64,000 nt of DNA, taken from the NCBI RefSeq assembly GCF_004193775.1, contig NC_041021.1, positions 7,942,651 through 8,006,650 of the forward strand, in the 5' to 3' direction. The translations under genes and the position numbers were made by a program. Origin of the DNA: Glycine soja (taxonomy: Eukaryota; Streptophyta; Magnoliopsida; Fabales; Fabaceae). Shown piece after piece: positions 34,085 through 45,194 of the stretch. The notes beneath the pieces were generated by a model, which ran no database searches, was not told the DNA's origin, and saw only the letters and a list, made by a program, of their open reading frames with translations. Within the stretch, counting starts at the first letter, position 1. Each line of letters begins with the position of its first letter.

Positions 34085-35535
34085 AGCACCTCTCCAGATC
34101 TTGTTACCTTTGTTGTCCATGATCAATTTTTTTACTGATGTTTGCCCCTAAGAATACTACTTATTTGTGTGGGTGCGAAATCTACCGGCAAGTGCACCGG
34201 ATCATCAAGTAAATAATTAAAATGGAATAAATCGAGTATCAAACACAGGGAACTTGTTCATTTAGTAAAGTTTTATTAAGTAAGCAGGTATTTGCAAACA
34301 GAAATTAATGATTGTGAATTAAAGCAAAAGTATGTTTTATCCTAAGTAAAAGCAATAAACGAGAACAAGTAAGTGTGAAAGTAGATATCTAAATGCGTTG
34401 GGTCTTCCTACTGAGTAAGTTGATGCAATTAAAGATGTTTTTCTAATTAAAGATGTTCATGTGTTCTATGCTGAGGATAAAAATACCAAACACTAATTCC
34501 TCCAGAGTTTGGACTAATTTAAATCAAACTTCGTTCGCAAATCCCTCTTGTTGAACTTAGCTTAATTTAAACAGCATTATACTCACAACATAATAAAGAA
34601 AACTAAAACCCTGCACACTATCCCTAGCAATGCAGTTATTCAGTCCCTGCTCTATCAAGTTCTAAGGAAACAATACATTTCCCAAGGCTAAAGTCCCTAA
34701 CAGCACACACAAATGGGTGATCAAGCCACAAGCATGCATACAATAAGCATAGATAGAAGCAGTGAACACATAAAACAACCTTAATTAAATATGAAAAAGA
34801 GTTTACATCAACTACTCAGTAAGAATCCCCAACTGAGGGTTTTAGCCTTTCATGGCAAGGAAGCTCCTTTTACACTGAAGAAGAGGAATCAAGAGAAATT
34901 GCTTGCTTACAAAGGAGTGGGGATGTCTCCACCACCTCTAGGAATCTCACAATCTCTCAAAAACTCACTAATCTCCCTAAAAGATGAAAACTTGGCCCCT
35001 TGCTCTGCTCTGTTCTCTCTGAAATTCACACTTTTCAGGCCTCTGACGGCTATTCAGCTCTCCCTTAATTCTGTGCAAATCAGGCTTAAAAGGGCTTCCT
35101 GATCTCGACGTCGCGCTTAGCGCGAGTAAGTGAAATTGAGCTTAGCGCCAATCTTGCACTAAGCCTGGAAAGCGACAGACGACTCGCTTAGCGAGTTGAT
35201 AACGCGCTAAGCGCGTGCTTATGGAGTAGATGCCTTTCCAGATTCCCCTTTACTTGCTAAGCGCACTGGTGCTAGGCTTAGCCTTTGATGGGCGCTAAGC
35301 GCATTGAGCTCGCTTAGCGTGATGACTCCTTTGGCACATCTTCAAAATAGCTCTTTTTTGCATGAAATTAAAGAAAATTTAACATTAATTCCATGTAAAG
35401 AAGTTTCTACTGAGTAGAGATCTAAACAAAGCAATTTTATTTATAATCCTACCAAAAAGAACCACAAATTGGGAGATTTATATACATTTTGAAAAACTTT
35501 TCTATACAAAAGTTAGTCATAAACGACGACTAACA
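34085..35535 (-). repeat. 3' LTR of element H
   Basis: The minus-strand start is TGTTAGTCGTCGTTTATGAC at 35535, right after the polypurine tract. Shares the GCTTAGCGC block (35110-35330) and the 'CACCGGATCATCAAGTAA' segment with LTR A. About 1.45 kb against 1.52 kb; most of the difference is in the tandem subrepeat. Confidence 0.75.
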
Positions 35536-35551
35536 AACTCCCCCAAATTTA
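35536..35551 (-). other. Polypurine tract of element H
   Basis: The minus strand reads AAATTTGGGGGAGTT immediately before the TG of the LTR, the expected plus-strand priming site. A second, similar AAATTTGGGGGAGTTT occurs at 36209-36225. Confidence 0.7.
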
Positions 35552-36770
35552 CAGTTTTTCTTGTCCTCAAGCAAAGAAAGAACAATTCACTTGTCCTCAA
35601 GTGACAAAAATTGACAGTGGTTCTTCACAAATGTGTTTATTCCAAAGAATTCAATCACATGACATGAATGGCATTCAAAGTTTCCATCAACAACTTCTCA
35701 CAAGACATGCAGTTTTTCAAAGATGTGAACATGATTATTAAGGAACACAACTGAAATAAGCTAGTAAGAATGACAGATATCAAGGAAGGATCATTAACCA
35801 AAGCCTCACAGCTACTGTTTCACTCAAGCACAAGTGTTTGGACTATCCATCAGTCAACAACCAACATAAGTCTCAATATTTGCACTTCATCTCATACCAT
35901 ATAGTTAAGAACACACAAACTTGAATCCGAAGGACTTTACTAGGCTTGTAATGAGGTTGGGCTACAAACAAATCATGGTTTTTCTAGGATGCAAAACTTA
36001 AGTTCTAGAAGAGCATTCATCCATAGATTAACCTCTTTCTTTTTATTCCAGCTCTATTACTTGCCTTTCCGCACTTAGCTTTTCTTTTTCTTGAATAACA
36101 ACATACATTTTTATTTTTATTTACTACTTACAGTTTTTTTTAACACATTATTGTGCTTATTAACTCCTGTGTGTGCTATTATTTCTTACCGTTGGAAGCT
36201 TTCACCCAATAAACTCCCCCAAATTTGGGGCAAAATGCTTTGAACCAAATTTTTCCTTTCATGAATGATGCTCTCCTACAACCTAAGACAAGGTAGAAGG
36301 AGATAAACTGTACAGGCTCAAGGTTCAATCAAACAATCATACTTTTAGCTCAAACTGGGTGCAAGGGATGAATCATTCGTACACAAGGTAAGCTTTTTGG
36401 CTAAGGGGCTACTTTCAATTACAACATGGCCTTCATCATCTTCAAACACATGCATTCATTCCATACTCAGAGATTCATGCAAAAACCATTACTTACTACT
36501 AGTCGTTCTCTCATAATTAAAGATCACACTCTCACCGGGTTATGGCTAACGTGTTCCTTCACAATCAACCTGACAAACCAACTAACATTTTTAGTCATGA
36601 TCCTAATTCCATATTCTTTCTCTTCTAATGACTGCATGCTCATTCAAAGCATATGATTTATGAATTCCAATTCACTCACATCATACAATCAATCCATTCA
36701 AATCAATCAACAAACACTGATTTCCAAAATAAAACATCAACCACTGAATAATATAAGTGCACTGTTCAAT
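35552..36770. other. Non-coding 3' internal region of element H
   Basis: No ORF of retroelement type survives on the minus strand. Plus-strand ORFs 36426-36656 and 36660-36851 are not supported; the last runs into CACTA sequence. Confidence 0.55.
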
Positions 36771-36774
36771 CAAG

Positions 36775-38935
36775 CTTTTATACAAGCTACTGGTGTTGAG
36801 GAAGTTCAAGATGCTAATGCTCACGTACCTGTACATACTCAAGAGGTTTAGTTAGTGGGGCAGACACTTGATACCTTCCTTGCTTGGCCGACACATCTTG
36901 TAAAACATTTTTCAGAACATGTATTTCATTTTGTTATTTCTAAAAATTATTAAAAAAAAGGATTTGTTACGAGTAAAGTGTTGATTGTCATTAACTTATG
37001 TTTATTAATTGTGTAGGATAAATAGGGAGTTGAGGTCGATCCTGATGTCGATCCCCTATACCTGATGACATTGATCATCCCGTAGCTTTTCCTTAAGCCT
37101 TTGCAAGTGTCGTGGGATGCTACCGTGTTCGAGGTGTATAATGATAACTTCCCCTCATACATAAAGCATGAAGATCTTTCTAAAATAGCACATGGTGGTC
37201 AATGTCTTACCATCTCTATTATACAATTATGGATTCAGTAAGTCACTTTACATTATTGTTATAAATGATTGTTTTAAATTCATACATAATTTACTTTATT
37301 TTAACAACAATAGACATATGACTGAGACAAGTATGTGGGCGGGGAATCCCTCTGTGTATGAATTCCTCGAGCCACAGTTCATACAAAAATTTGGACAATC
37401 ATAATTTGAATCAAAAGATTAAATTAAGAAATGGATGCAGAATTGATGCAATCCTATCCCCCCAATGGCATTGGATAGAAGACTCCAAGAAGATTGGGAC
37501 ATAGATGCAGGAGAAGATCCTAGGATTCTCATGAGCCTTAGGATAGATTTTGGGCTCATGGGCTATGTACGAGTCGACTTATCTTGTACATATTAGATTA
37601 AGGTTTCATTATTTTTGGGCCTTATATTTAGGGCTCCATAGTGTAGGGAGGGTACCCTATTAATGTAGGATTTTTCAGCCCTTGTATTTTAGGACACCTA
37701 GACTAGTTTTTGTATTAGGGGCAGTTTTGCAATTTCACATGCATTAAGTGCAATATTTGATGTGTGTGTGTTGGGAGATAAATTTAATTGAATTGGGAGA
37801 AGCCCAATCCAATTAAATTTTGGACCATCTTAAGGGGGAGGTGAGCATTTGCTTGCTACACCCCATTGCCACATCATATAGCCACACTTTGTACATGTCC
37901 TCAATGCTTTACATGTGTCATGACACCTAAGCACACTTAGTGGAGAATCTTGGACTTGATCTTGGATTAGTAAGCTGAACCATAGCTAAAATTCACTAAT
38001 CATAATTAGTGAAATTTTGGCTCCACCAATTCAAATTCAAGTGAAATTTGAATTGATTTCTCTCCAATTTTGTGTGACACTTAGGCTATAAATAGAGGTC
38101 TTGTGTGTGCATTTTTTTTCAACTTGGATCATTTGAGAATTAGACTTCAAAGTTCAGACCTCATTTGAGGCATAAAATTTCGTGATCCTTCTCCCTCCAC
38201 TCATCTTCTTCTACCTTAAAGCTCTTATCCATGGCTTCCTATGGTAGTGAGCTTGTTTTTGACTCATCTTCTCCTTAAAGTAGTGTCTCCAATCATCTTT
38301 CTTCCTTCTCCATTCCGTTGTCATTGATCTTCAAGAAGTAAAAGGACTCCATTGATGAAGAAAATCCAAGGCCTACAAGCTCCACATGAAGTTACATCAA
38401 GAATTCACAGAGAGATGTCTACCCAGGAGCCTACTTGAATGGGTAAGTAAAACTGAACAGATCAATTTAAATAATGTATGCACTATAATAACCTAATGTT
38501 CTCCAATGCAGTGCATATTGGCAAATGATCTTTATATGTCCTAAGGGCAATGTTGTCATCTGGTTTTGTTCCTTGCACAATAGGCCCAACAACTACTTGA
38601 AATGAATTATTAACAGGTCAATTGTATTTTGTAATACATTTACATTATGATTAGTATTTGACATCAATATTTTAATTGTACAATACGCATGCATTGGATG
38701 TCATTGATAGTTCTAGGAGGTTTCAAGGATAATTGGGAAACGATAATTGTTTACTTCAAAACTAATTCAATTTGTTATAATTTATACTCATTAACTTGTG
38801 TTTTATTATATCATGCAATATTTTACTAATACAAGAACATTGAAACCAGAGAGACCATGAAGGCAATTCACATTCAGTGAGCAAGATATTGTTTAAAAGT
38901 TAAAAATAAAAATGAAACACTAGGTGTTTAAGTAA
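36775..38935 (+). pseudogene. CACTA-borne Ulp1/C48-type cysteine protease relic, split by a solo LTR
   Basis: Exon-like blocks: 36775-36910 (GVEEVQDANAHVPVHTQEV, then LDTFLAWPTHLVKH); 37030-37220 (DPLYLMTLIIP, VSWDATVFEVYNDNF); 37310-37443 (TETSMWAGNPSVYEFLEPQ); 38400-38443 (RDVYPGAYLNG); 38512-38605 (YWQMIFICPKGNVVIWF, SLHNRPNNYLK); about 38828-38935 (IETRETMKAIHIQ). The order matches the C48 protease domain in soybean CACTA-associated proteins. The catalytic His of the 'AHWQM' motif is Tyr, and the catalytic Cys block (STECGYYVM in relatives) was not found. Stops and frameshifts occur throughout. Removing the solo LTR restores the reading frame across 37443/38405, showing the LTR came later. 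Confidence 0.65.
37444..38399 (+). mobile_element. Solo LTR D (B-type) inside the CACTA protease relic, TSD AGAAT
   Basis: 956 bp; starts TGATGCAATCC and ends GTTACATCA, with AGAAT on both sides (37439-37443 and 38400-38404). It is the reverse complement of the B LTRs and carries the same TATA box (TATAAATA, 38087-38094) on the plus strand. No internal sequence remains, so it is a recombination scar. Confidence 0.92.
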
Positions 38936-39119
38936 TTTTACAATTGTAAAGTTATGTTAATTTGGATTAGGTTACAAATGATTTTATGTATTGACTTTCA
39001 TTACTTTAAATATTCCTTTTAATTGATAGTAAATATCAATTATTATGGATTTTCGTGTAAAAACTGTCTGTATTGGTTCTATTTTTCAATTTGTAGGTTT
39101 ATTAGGGGTAATTAAAAAA

Positions 39120-39559
39120 AAACAGACAGGATATTAAAAAAATTCCAAAAAACAACATCAATTTTTCAGAAAAATCGATGTTGTTTTTTAGTAACAACAA
39201 TGACTTTTTAGAAAAATTGATGTTGTTTTCGGCATACCAACATCAGTTTTTAGAAAAATTGATGTTGTCGTCAACTCACAACACCAGTGATTAGAAAAAA
39301 CGATGTTGTCAGTCAAACACAACATCAATTTTTTAATAACTGATGTTGTTTTGTACAAATTTTACATTTTTTTGTTATTTCTTACTATACGATATCGGTT
39401 TTGTTTTAGAAAATCGATGTTGTGTAGTTTAGTTTAACATCGGTTTTAGAAAATTGATGTTAACGTTAATACTTTTAACGTCAGTAATTTCAATATCGGT
39501 TAATAACCAATGTTGAAAGTCCTTAATAACCGATGTTAAAAGTCTATTTTCAAGTAGTG
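39120..39559. repeat. CACTA subterminal repeats and terminal inverted repeat
   Basis: About ten inverted or direct copies of a word like AACATCGGTT / AACATCAATTTT, often paired as 'CATCAATTTTTCAGAAAAAT..GATGTTG' to make short hairpins. They end in the CACTA terminus. Such arrays bind the TnpA-type protein in En/Spm elements. Confidence 0.75.
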
Positions 39560-39562
39560 AGA

Positions 39563-40300
39563 AATAACCCTCCTACTCATTTGTCATTTGTGATCAACAT
39601 TTCCCACACTCAAGGACAAGTCTTTGTCAGCGTTATTGGTGGTAGAGCTATAATGAGTATAATTGTCATTGTCAAGGCTTATACTTTCAACAATACTGAG
39701 GTTCACAAAATAGTTGTCCTCAAGAAGGCGAGCAAGTGGAGAACACAAGATTGCTTCAACTCTATGCCTACCAGTAACGCTGCCCAAGACTTCTCCTTAG
39801 CGTAGGAATGTTTTGATACAAAGGAGAAAGGAGGAGGAGGTGATAAAATAAAAGAAAAGAGGGAATAATGAGAAGAAATAAAAATGGTTGAGAAATAAAC
39901 TAAACCTCCCACTCATGTAACATACACATACATAGCATGCTTACCAATTAATTTATTAGTATACATTTAAGGGGAGACATCAATCAAAATGCTAATTGAA
40001 AATTAACACAAAAATATTTGAAGCCATTTTGGAAGTGAAATTGTGTAGAAATTAACCCATATTTTACAGCGCCCATGAATCAAAGTTGATGGATGTAAGA
40101 AATGAAAGAAAGGTCTAGAAATGAAATGAAAGTGGACATCACACAAAACACAATCAGTTTTCAAGACAACACAAAACTTTAAAAAATTACTAGTTACATA
40201 TGAACTAACCCACTTTCTCTTTCAAATAGATCATAAAGACATAAAGAAGATCTAATTCATGTAATTACCAAAAGTAATAGAAACAATATCTTCATAGTTT
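39563..40300. other. Intergenic DNA between the CACTA and hAT elements
   Basis: Short overlapping ORFs on both strands at 39533-39912, none with a recognisable family. Nothing else supported. Confidence 0.5.
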
Positions 40301-40308
40301 GTTACAAC

Positions 40309-41282
40309 TGGGGGTGTTCAAAACCAAACCAACCCAAATGGAAAATCGCAAACTGCAAAAAAAAAAAAATCGAAATCCAAACCAAACTGTGAGTTTTTGA
40401 ATTAGTTTGATTTTTTTATAGAAACCGAGTGGTTTGGTTCGGTTTCGGTTTCTAGCTGAAAATCCAAACCAAACTACATATTATATTATATATTTTTTTA
40501 ATTTTTATTTTAGTACGTGTCATGTAGTATATAACTATATATATGTTGCTGGTTAGGGGAGATTTTCAAGAAAAAATTATTGTACGGGAGATTTGCAAAA
40601 ATCTATGTTTGATTAGTATGTGAAGGTGTTTGTATGAAATGATTTGTTGTTCTAGTCAGAGTTATTCTAGGAAGCGTGAATAGATTTGGATTTGGATGAT
40701 ACATCTCCTTTACATTTTCAATTCAAAGATAATAGTACTGAGTACTGATTGAGTATTAAAAGAAATATTAATTCTTTGACTGTTTTAATTTTTGCAAAAT
40801 GAAGAATGAAGGCTTGGATTGTTTGACATGCAATTATTGGAGACTAAGGATGAAGAATTGGAAGATTGGAATCATTATTCATATGTTTTTATGTTTTACT
40901 TGAATTATTTTTGTAGCTTATTTTTATGAATTATTTGGATCTATTGACTGTTTTATGTTTTTATTTTTTACTTGAATTATTGTTGTAGCAGATTTTTATG
41001 AATTACTTGAATTATTTGACTATTTTATGTTTTTATACTTTATTTTCTAAAGGAATATTTAGATCTACAACATATTAATTTTTATTATGATTATAAACAA
41101 GATTTTATAATTAAAAAAAAAACAAAAAAATCGCCCAAACCGCACCACATAGATTGGTTTGATTTGGTTTGGATTTTATTTTTAAAAAAATCCAAACCAA
41201 ACCAAACCGCATGTTAATTTATTGTTTGGTTCGGACGTAATTTTGAGAAAAAACCGTCCAAACCACACTGCGAACACCCCTA
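40309..41282. mobile_element. Non-autonomous hAT-type element, imperfect 8-bp TSD
   Basis: Left end TGGGGGTGTTC, right end GAACACCCCTA, giving terminal inverted repeats close to the hAT consensus (TAGGGGTG). Flanks are GTTACAAC (40301-40308) and GTTACAGT (41283-41290), six of eight matching. Near the ends are repeated AAACCAAACC / GGTTTGGTTT words in inverted arrangement. 974 bp with no transposase. Confidence 0.75.
40880..41050. repeat. Short tandem repeat inside the hAT element
   Basis: Two to three copies of a unit of about 75-85 bp with 'TTTTATG', 'TTACTTGAATTATT' and 'TTGACT(G/A)TTTTATG'. AT-rich, non-coding. Confidence 0.55.
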
Positions 41283-41290
41283 GTTACAGT

Positions 41291-41969
41291 CACAAACACC
41301 AATACTAACAACATGAGAAACCAACATATCTAGCAAAACTCATGTCTTTGTGGTAGTGTTGTGATTCAACCAAAAAATTAACGATGTAACAAAATGAAAC
41401 AAAAAATGGTGAGTTATATGCTATAACTAATTACCTACTAATAACTACAAGTAAGCAATTAAACTACGATTTTGCAGAAAATATATAAATAATATGGATA
41501 TAAAAGAAAGATACAAACAATTGAAAAGCATCAAGGTTTATTGATTAATTAGGATTGCTTGAAAAGTAAGAGACTCAATTGGAGATTGCATTAAAGAAAA
41601 TGACCATAAGTTCCAGAAAGTGAGAGTGGGTGAGAGGAGAGAAGATGTTATTCAACAATTTGATACCTCATACTTCATTCCCACAATGTCTTTTATACAT
41701 GAATAGCTAGAGAGGAATATGGTAAAATCTGCATTAAAAATTATTAAATAAAAAATATATAGTTTTTTAAAGTAATAACTCATACGTATGGGTGTTAATT
41801 TATATGTAAATTTTTATATTATTATATTTTTTCTTTAGTTTTAATTTTTTTTACAAAAATATATATTAGTATATATGTATATAAATATATAATATTTAAT
41901 ATATTTGTGTGCATGTGAAAAGAATTGTAAATATTGATATATTTTAAAATAATTTATATTCATAACTAT
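41291..41969. other. AT-rich intergenic DNA
   Basis: No feature recognised. Confidence 0.5.
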
Positions 41970-42600
41970 AAAAGGCGTTATATTAATTTCATTTATATAA
42001 ACATTCTTTTAAGGAAAATTACAAATGTAAATATATTAGCATTTGTATATAACTTATGATGCTCTCACATATGAGATTTGGTATTTTGCTTAAAGTAACC
42101 AAACATGACTGAAAAAACAAATACATTTTGCTTGGAAAAATTGTTTTAACTGTCAAAGAGAGATGTAAACAACTCAAAAGCATAGGAATACCTAATACTC
42201 TCTCAAAACATAAATCTATGCGCACCTTGTTTTTCCTCGCCTATTGCACTTTCACATGACTTAAACAACTTTTCTGCTAGTTGCCTTCTAAAATTTCCTA
42301 GATCCCACTTTCAACCTTAAATTCAAACCCTTGTCTAATATGGAAAATCTAGGTGCCCCTTTGTTTCTTAGCTTGTTACAATCACATTTACAGCTATTGG
42401 TATGCTCATGTCAAGAAATTTTCACAACCCATTCCATCATCCATCCATATGGTTATATGTTTGGATTTGTTTCAAAACCTTGAGGACAAGGTTCTTAGTG
42501 AACCCCATCATGCAATAATGTTTCTCGCCTCCCTTTCCTTCTTCTCCCATCCCATCCCCTCCATTAAAATTCCTCTCGCCTCCCATTCTTTTAACCAAAT
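41970..42600. repeat. Repeat R, copy 3
   Basis: Third copy of the unclassified repeat, most similar to 33060-33660. It shares 'AACAACTCAAAAG', 'CATAAATCTATG(C/T)GCACCTTG', 'TTCACATGACT', 'ATCCATCCATATGGTTATAT' and 'CCCATCCCATCCCCTCC'-like 3' sequence. A frame with HVKKFSQPIPSSIHM is partly preserved. Confidence 0.6.
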
Positions 42601-42679
42601 TGTCTATAAAGATATTTTAGTTGAAGAGAAATAAAGAAAAGAAATGAGGAGAGTTAGAGAGACAAGTGAAAATCTAAAT

Positions 42680-43009
42680 AATAGTAAATTTGTGAATCCA
42701 TACACAACTTTGGAGTTCACATGGCGACTCCAGAAAATTTCATGCTTTGGATTACACATGTCATGCAATGATAGGTTCGGATGACATATGTCATGATATA
42801 CTACTTCGTTAATATCTGGTTTGGTTTTGAACCATATTCATTGTCATTTTATTGTGATTAATCAAACCAAATCTTAACGAAGCAGTATATCAAGACCCAT
42901 GCTATCTAAACTTGTCTTTGCATGACATTTATAATATGAAGCATGAAAATCTTCCTAGAGTCAACATGTTGATTCTCAAGCTGTGTATAGATTCACAAAT
43001 TTATTATTA
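42680..43009. mobile_element. Long-hairpin MITE (about 330 bp)
   Basis: Both ends contain AAATTTGTGAATC in inverted orientation. The arms remain complementary inward for about 150 bases with mismatches ('CATGTCATGCAA', 'GATATACT(A/G)CTTCGTTAA', 'TTTGGTTTG'). No ORF. The transcript would fold into an imperfect hairpin. Superfamily not certain; the flanks are A/T-rich and no clean duplication was read. Confidence 0.75.
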
Positions 43010-43421
43010 CTAGTTTTTGTATTTGTGCCATGCATGGGGTATTGTTTTGGTCATTGTTGTGAATATAATTCAATAAAATAAAACAAAAAAATATTTTATA
43101 TATATGTATACAAAATGAATAAAAATAAAAAATTGTCAAAATATAGAACATTAATAGTTTTTATAAAGATTTAAAAATTCAATTTTTATTTGGTCACCAA
43201 AAATATAAAATTATAATTGTAATAAAAAATGCTTTTTTAAATGCCAAAACAATTTAAATCCTTAATAAAAAAAATCTTCTTGTTCAAATTTGTAGGATAA
43301 TGTAATATTTTATAATAAATCATGCATTAAGCTTGTGCTTTCATAAATTTCCCTAGTTCATTTCATAAGAAAATAAACTATTCAATAAATTAGTTAAGTG
43401 GTCTCATGTTAGTAAGAAAGA
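43010..43421. other. AT-rich intergenic DNA up to element F
   Basis: No feature recognised. Ends at the AAAGA target duplication of F (43417-43421). Confidence 0.5.
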
Positions 43422-43496
43422 TCTTAGTGTTAGTTAGTTAGTTTAGTTGGTTGGAAGTTAGTTTAGTTAGTTGGAAGTTAGTTCTTGTTGTAATTG

Positions 43497-43543
<47 letters not shown>

Positions 43544-43665
43544 CCATCTGTACAACTTTGAGAACTAATTTTCAATACATAGAATTCCATTCACTGTTTC
43601 CTAGTTTTCTTGCAAGCTTTCTTGGTTAGCTCTGCATTCAACAATGGCAGGCACAAGGTTTATGA
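43422..43665 (+). repeat. 5' LTR of element F
   Basis: 244 bp. The boundary is set by the TSD on the left and the primer site on the right, which gives TCTTAG...TTATGA ends rather than TG...CA. Includes a long (TA)n run at 43499-43544. Confidence 0.82.
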
Positions 43666-43677
43666 TGGTATCAGAGC
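43666..43677 (+). other. Primer-binding site of element F
   Basis: TGGTATCAGAGC, a perfect match to the complement of the 3' end of initiator tRNA-Met, immediately after the LTR. Confidence 0.9.
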
Positions 43678-43746
43678 ACTAGTGTTCTGCTGCGCAACTC
43701 CCTAATCTTGAAGCTAAATCTTTTCTTTTCTTTCATTTTCTTCATC

Positions 43747-44760
43747 ATGACCAACGAGATTTCTTCACAAGACCAATCCCTAAATGTGTCCATAGCCCAT
43801 ACTACCTTCATCTAGGTGAAAACGCTGCAATTGCATTGGTTTCTCCAGTTCTTGATCCGACAAACTACAACTCATGGAGTCGTTCGATGCTTACTGCATT
43901 AAGCACGAAAAATAAAATTTAATTCATAGATGGAGCAATTTAGAAATGTGCATTAAATCATCCTCTTCATGCATCTTGGAGGAGATGCAACAATCTGGTG
44001 GTTTCTCGGCTTGTCCACTCGGTTTCACCCTTGATAAGGTAAAGTATCTTATGGATGGATAATGCTAGAGACATTTGGAAGGACTTAAAGTCAAGATACT
44101 CACAAGGAGATCTACTGAGAATTTCAGAGTTGTCGCAAGAAATGGCTTCTATCAAACAAGGTGATCAAAGCATTACCTATTACTTCACAAAATTGAGAAT
44201 TATTTGGGATGAATTGGAAAGTTACAGGCCTGATCCAATATGTTCATGTGATGGAAAGAAAGCAACAAGATCATATAATGTTGTTCCTTAGAGGTTTAAA
44301 TGATCAATTTAATACTGTGAGATCCAATGTATTGATGATGGACCCATTGCCAAACATAGCCAAGGTTTTCTCATATGTTGTTCAGCAGGAAAGACAAATC
44401 AATAGCAATGAATTAATGGGAAGCATGAGTCTGATCAATGCAGCAGGCAACAATTCATCGAATTCTAGGCCTTCATGTACCTATTGTGGGAAAGATAATC
44501 ACACTATTGATAGATGCTACAAGAAGAATGGGTTTTCTCATAATTATGCTTCCAGAGGAGGAAAGGGAACTCAAAGCAATCCTGGCAGAGGAAATTCAGG
44601 AGTAAAAGGAAACAAGGTCTGCACATATTGTGGTTTTTCTAACCATACCATAAATGATTGTTACAAGAAGCATGGGTACCCACCTGGACATAAACTTTAC
44701 AAGGTTCAAAATCCAAACATCAATAATGCTAGTAGTATAAGAGAAGAAGGTGATGGTTCA
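43747..44760 (+). pseudogene. Gag of copia element F, broken
   Basis: Start ATG at 43747 (MTNEISSQDQSL). After an early stop/frameshift the frame gives the gag N-terminal domain (DPTNYNSWSRSMLTAL), then WMDNARDIWKDLKSRYSQGD and FTKLRIIWDELE of the UBN2-like region. A frameshift near 44250 leads to LRGLNDQFNTVRSNVLMMDP. Two CCHC zinc knuckles follow: CTYCGKDNHTIDRC and CTYCGFSNHTINDC. The intact protein would form particles and bind element RNA. At least four breaks. Confidence 0.85.
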
Positions 44761-44934
44761 CCCTTAGATCGAAATCAAGAGACACGAAATGAAGATGTAA
44801 GATTAACTACTCAACAATATAAAGCCTTGATGTCATTACTACAACAACCTCTAGTCCAAAACAATTCACAAATAAATCAGATTGGTACAGCTACTAACAA
44901 AGGTAGTATATTATCTGTTACTTGCAGTGTTAGC

Positions 44935-45194
44935 AAGACTAGCCAAGATGAGTGGATTCTTGATTCTAGAGCCAAAGATCATGCCACAGCCTTCCCACAT
45001 TTATTTTCTTTATGCAAGAAAATAAAACCTATAATGGTTAAGCTTCTTAATGGTCATACACTTACTACAATCCTTGTAGGCAGAATCCAGATTACTCAGT
45101 TTTTATACCTAGAAGAGTCTTAATACATTCATAGCTTTCAATATAACTTGATTTCAGTGTCTAAACTGGCTTTCTCTTTACCCTGCAAACTAAC
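44935..45194 (+). pseudogene. Copia protease of element F, active site mutated, cut by element E
   Basis: Reads WILDSRAKDHAT where the family has D-S-G-A, so the active-site Gly is Arg (GGA to AGA). Continues to HLFSLCKKIKPIMVKLLNGH and, after a stop at 45121, to NLISVSKLAFSL. The sequence stops at 45194, where E inserted, and resumes in frame at 53500 after the duplicated CTAAC. The protein would have processed the polyprotein. Confidence 0.8.

Larger units (their letters stand above)
34085..36770 (-). mobile_element. Element H: 3' end of an Athila-type element, truncated
   Basis: Minus strand: internal 3' region (36770-35550), polypurine tract, then a 3' LTR. The LTR is homologous to that of element A. 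The internal part has no surviving ORF. At about 36770 it meets CACTA transposon sequence, so it is either a truncated insertion or a deletion junction. The left end near 34085 is set by alignment with LTR A and is approximate. Confidence 0.7.
36775..39559 (+). mobile_element. 3' part of a CACTA (En/Spm) DNA transposon
   Basis: The right end is CAAGTAGTG at 39551-39559; the reverse complement begins CACTACTTGAAAATAGACT, the CACTA terminal repeat. Before it lie subterminal repeats (39120-39540) and a Ulp1-type protease relic typical of soybean CACTA elements. The three bases outside the end are AGA (39560-39562), the possible 3-bp duplication. The left end was not found; sequence left of 36770 belongs to element H. 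A solo LTR is inserted at 37444-38399. Confidence 0.75.

Noticed and set aside
34791..35102. 103-codon ORF in the H LTR
   Set aside because: Lies within an LTR with no conservation in LTR A's matching region.
39533..39912. Overlapping ORFs next to the CACTA end
   Set aside because: One starts inside the CACTA terminus; no recognisable protein family on either strand.
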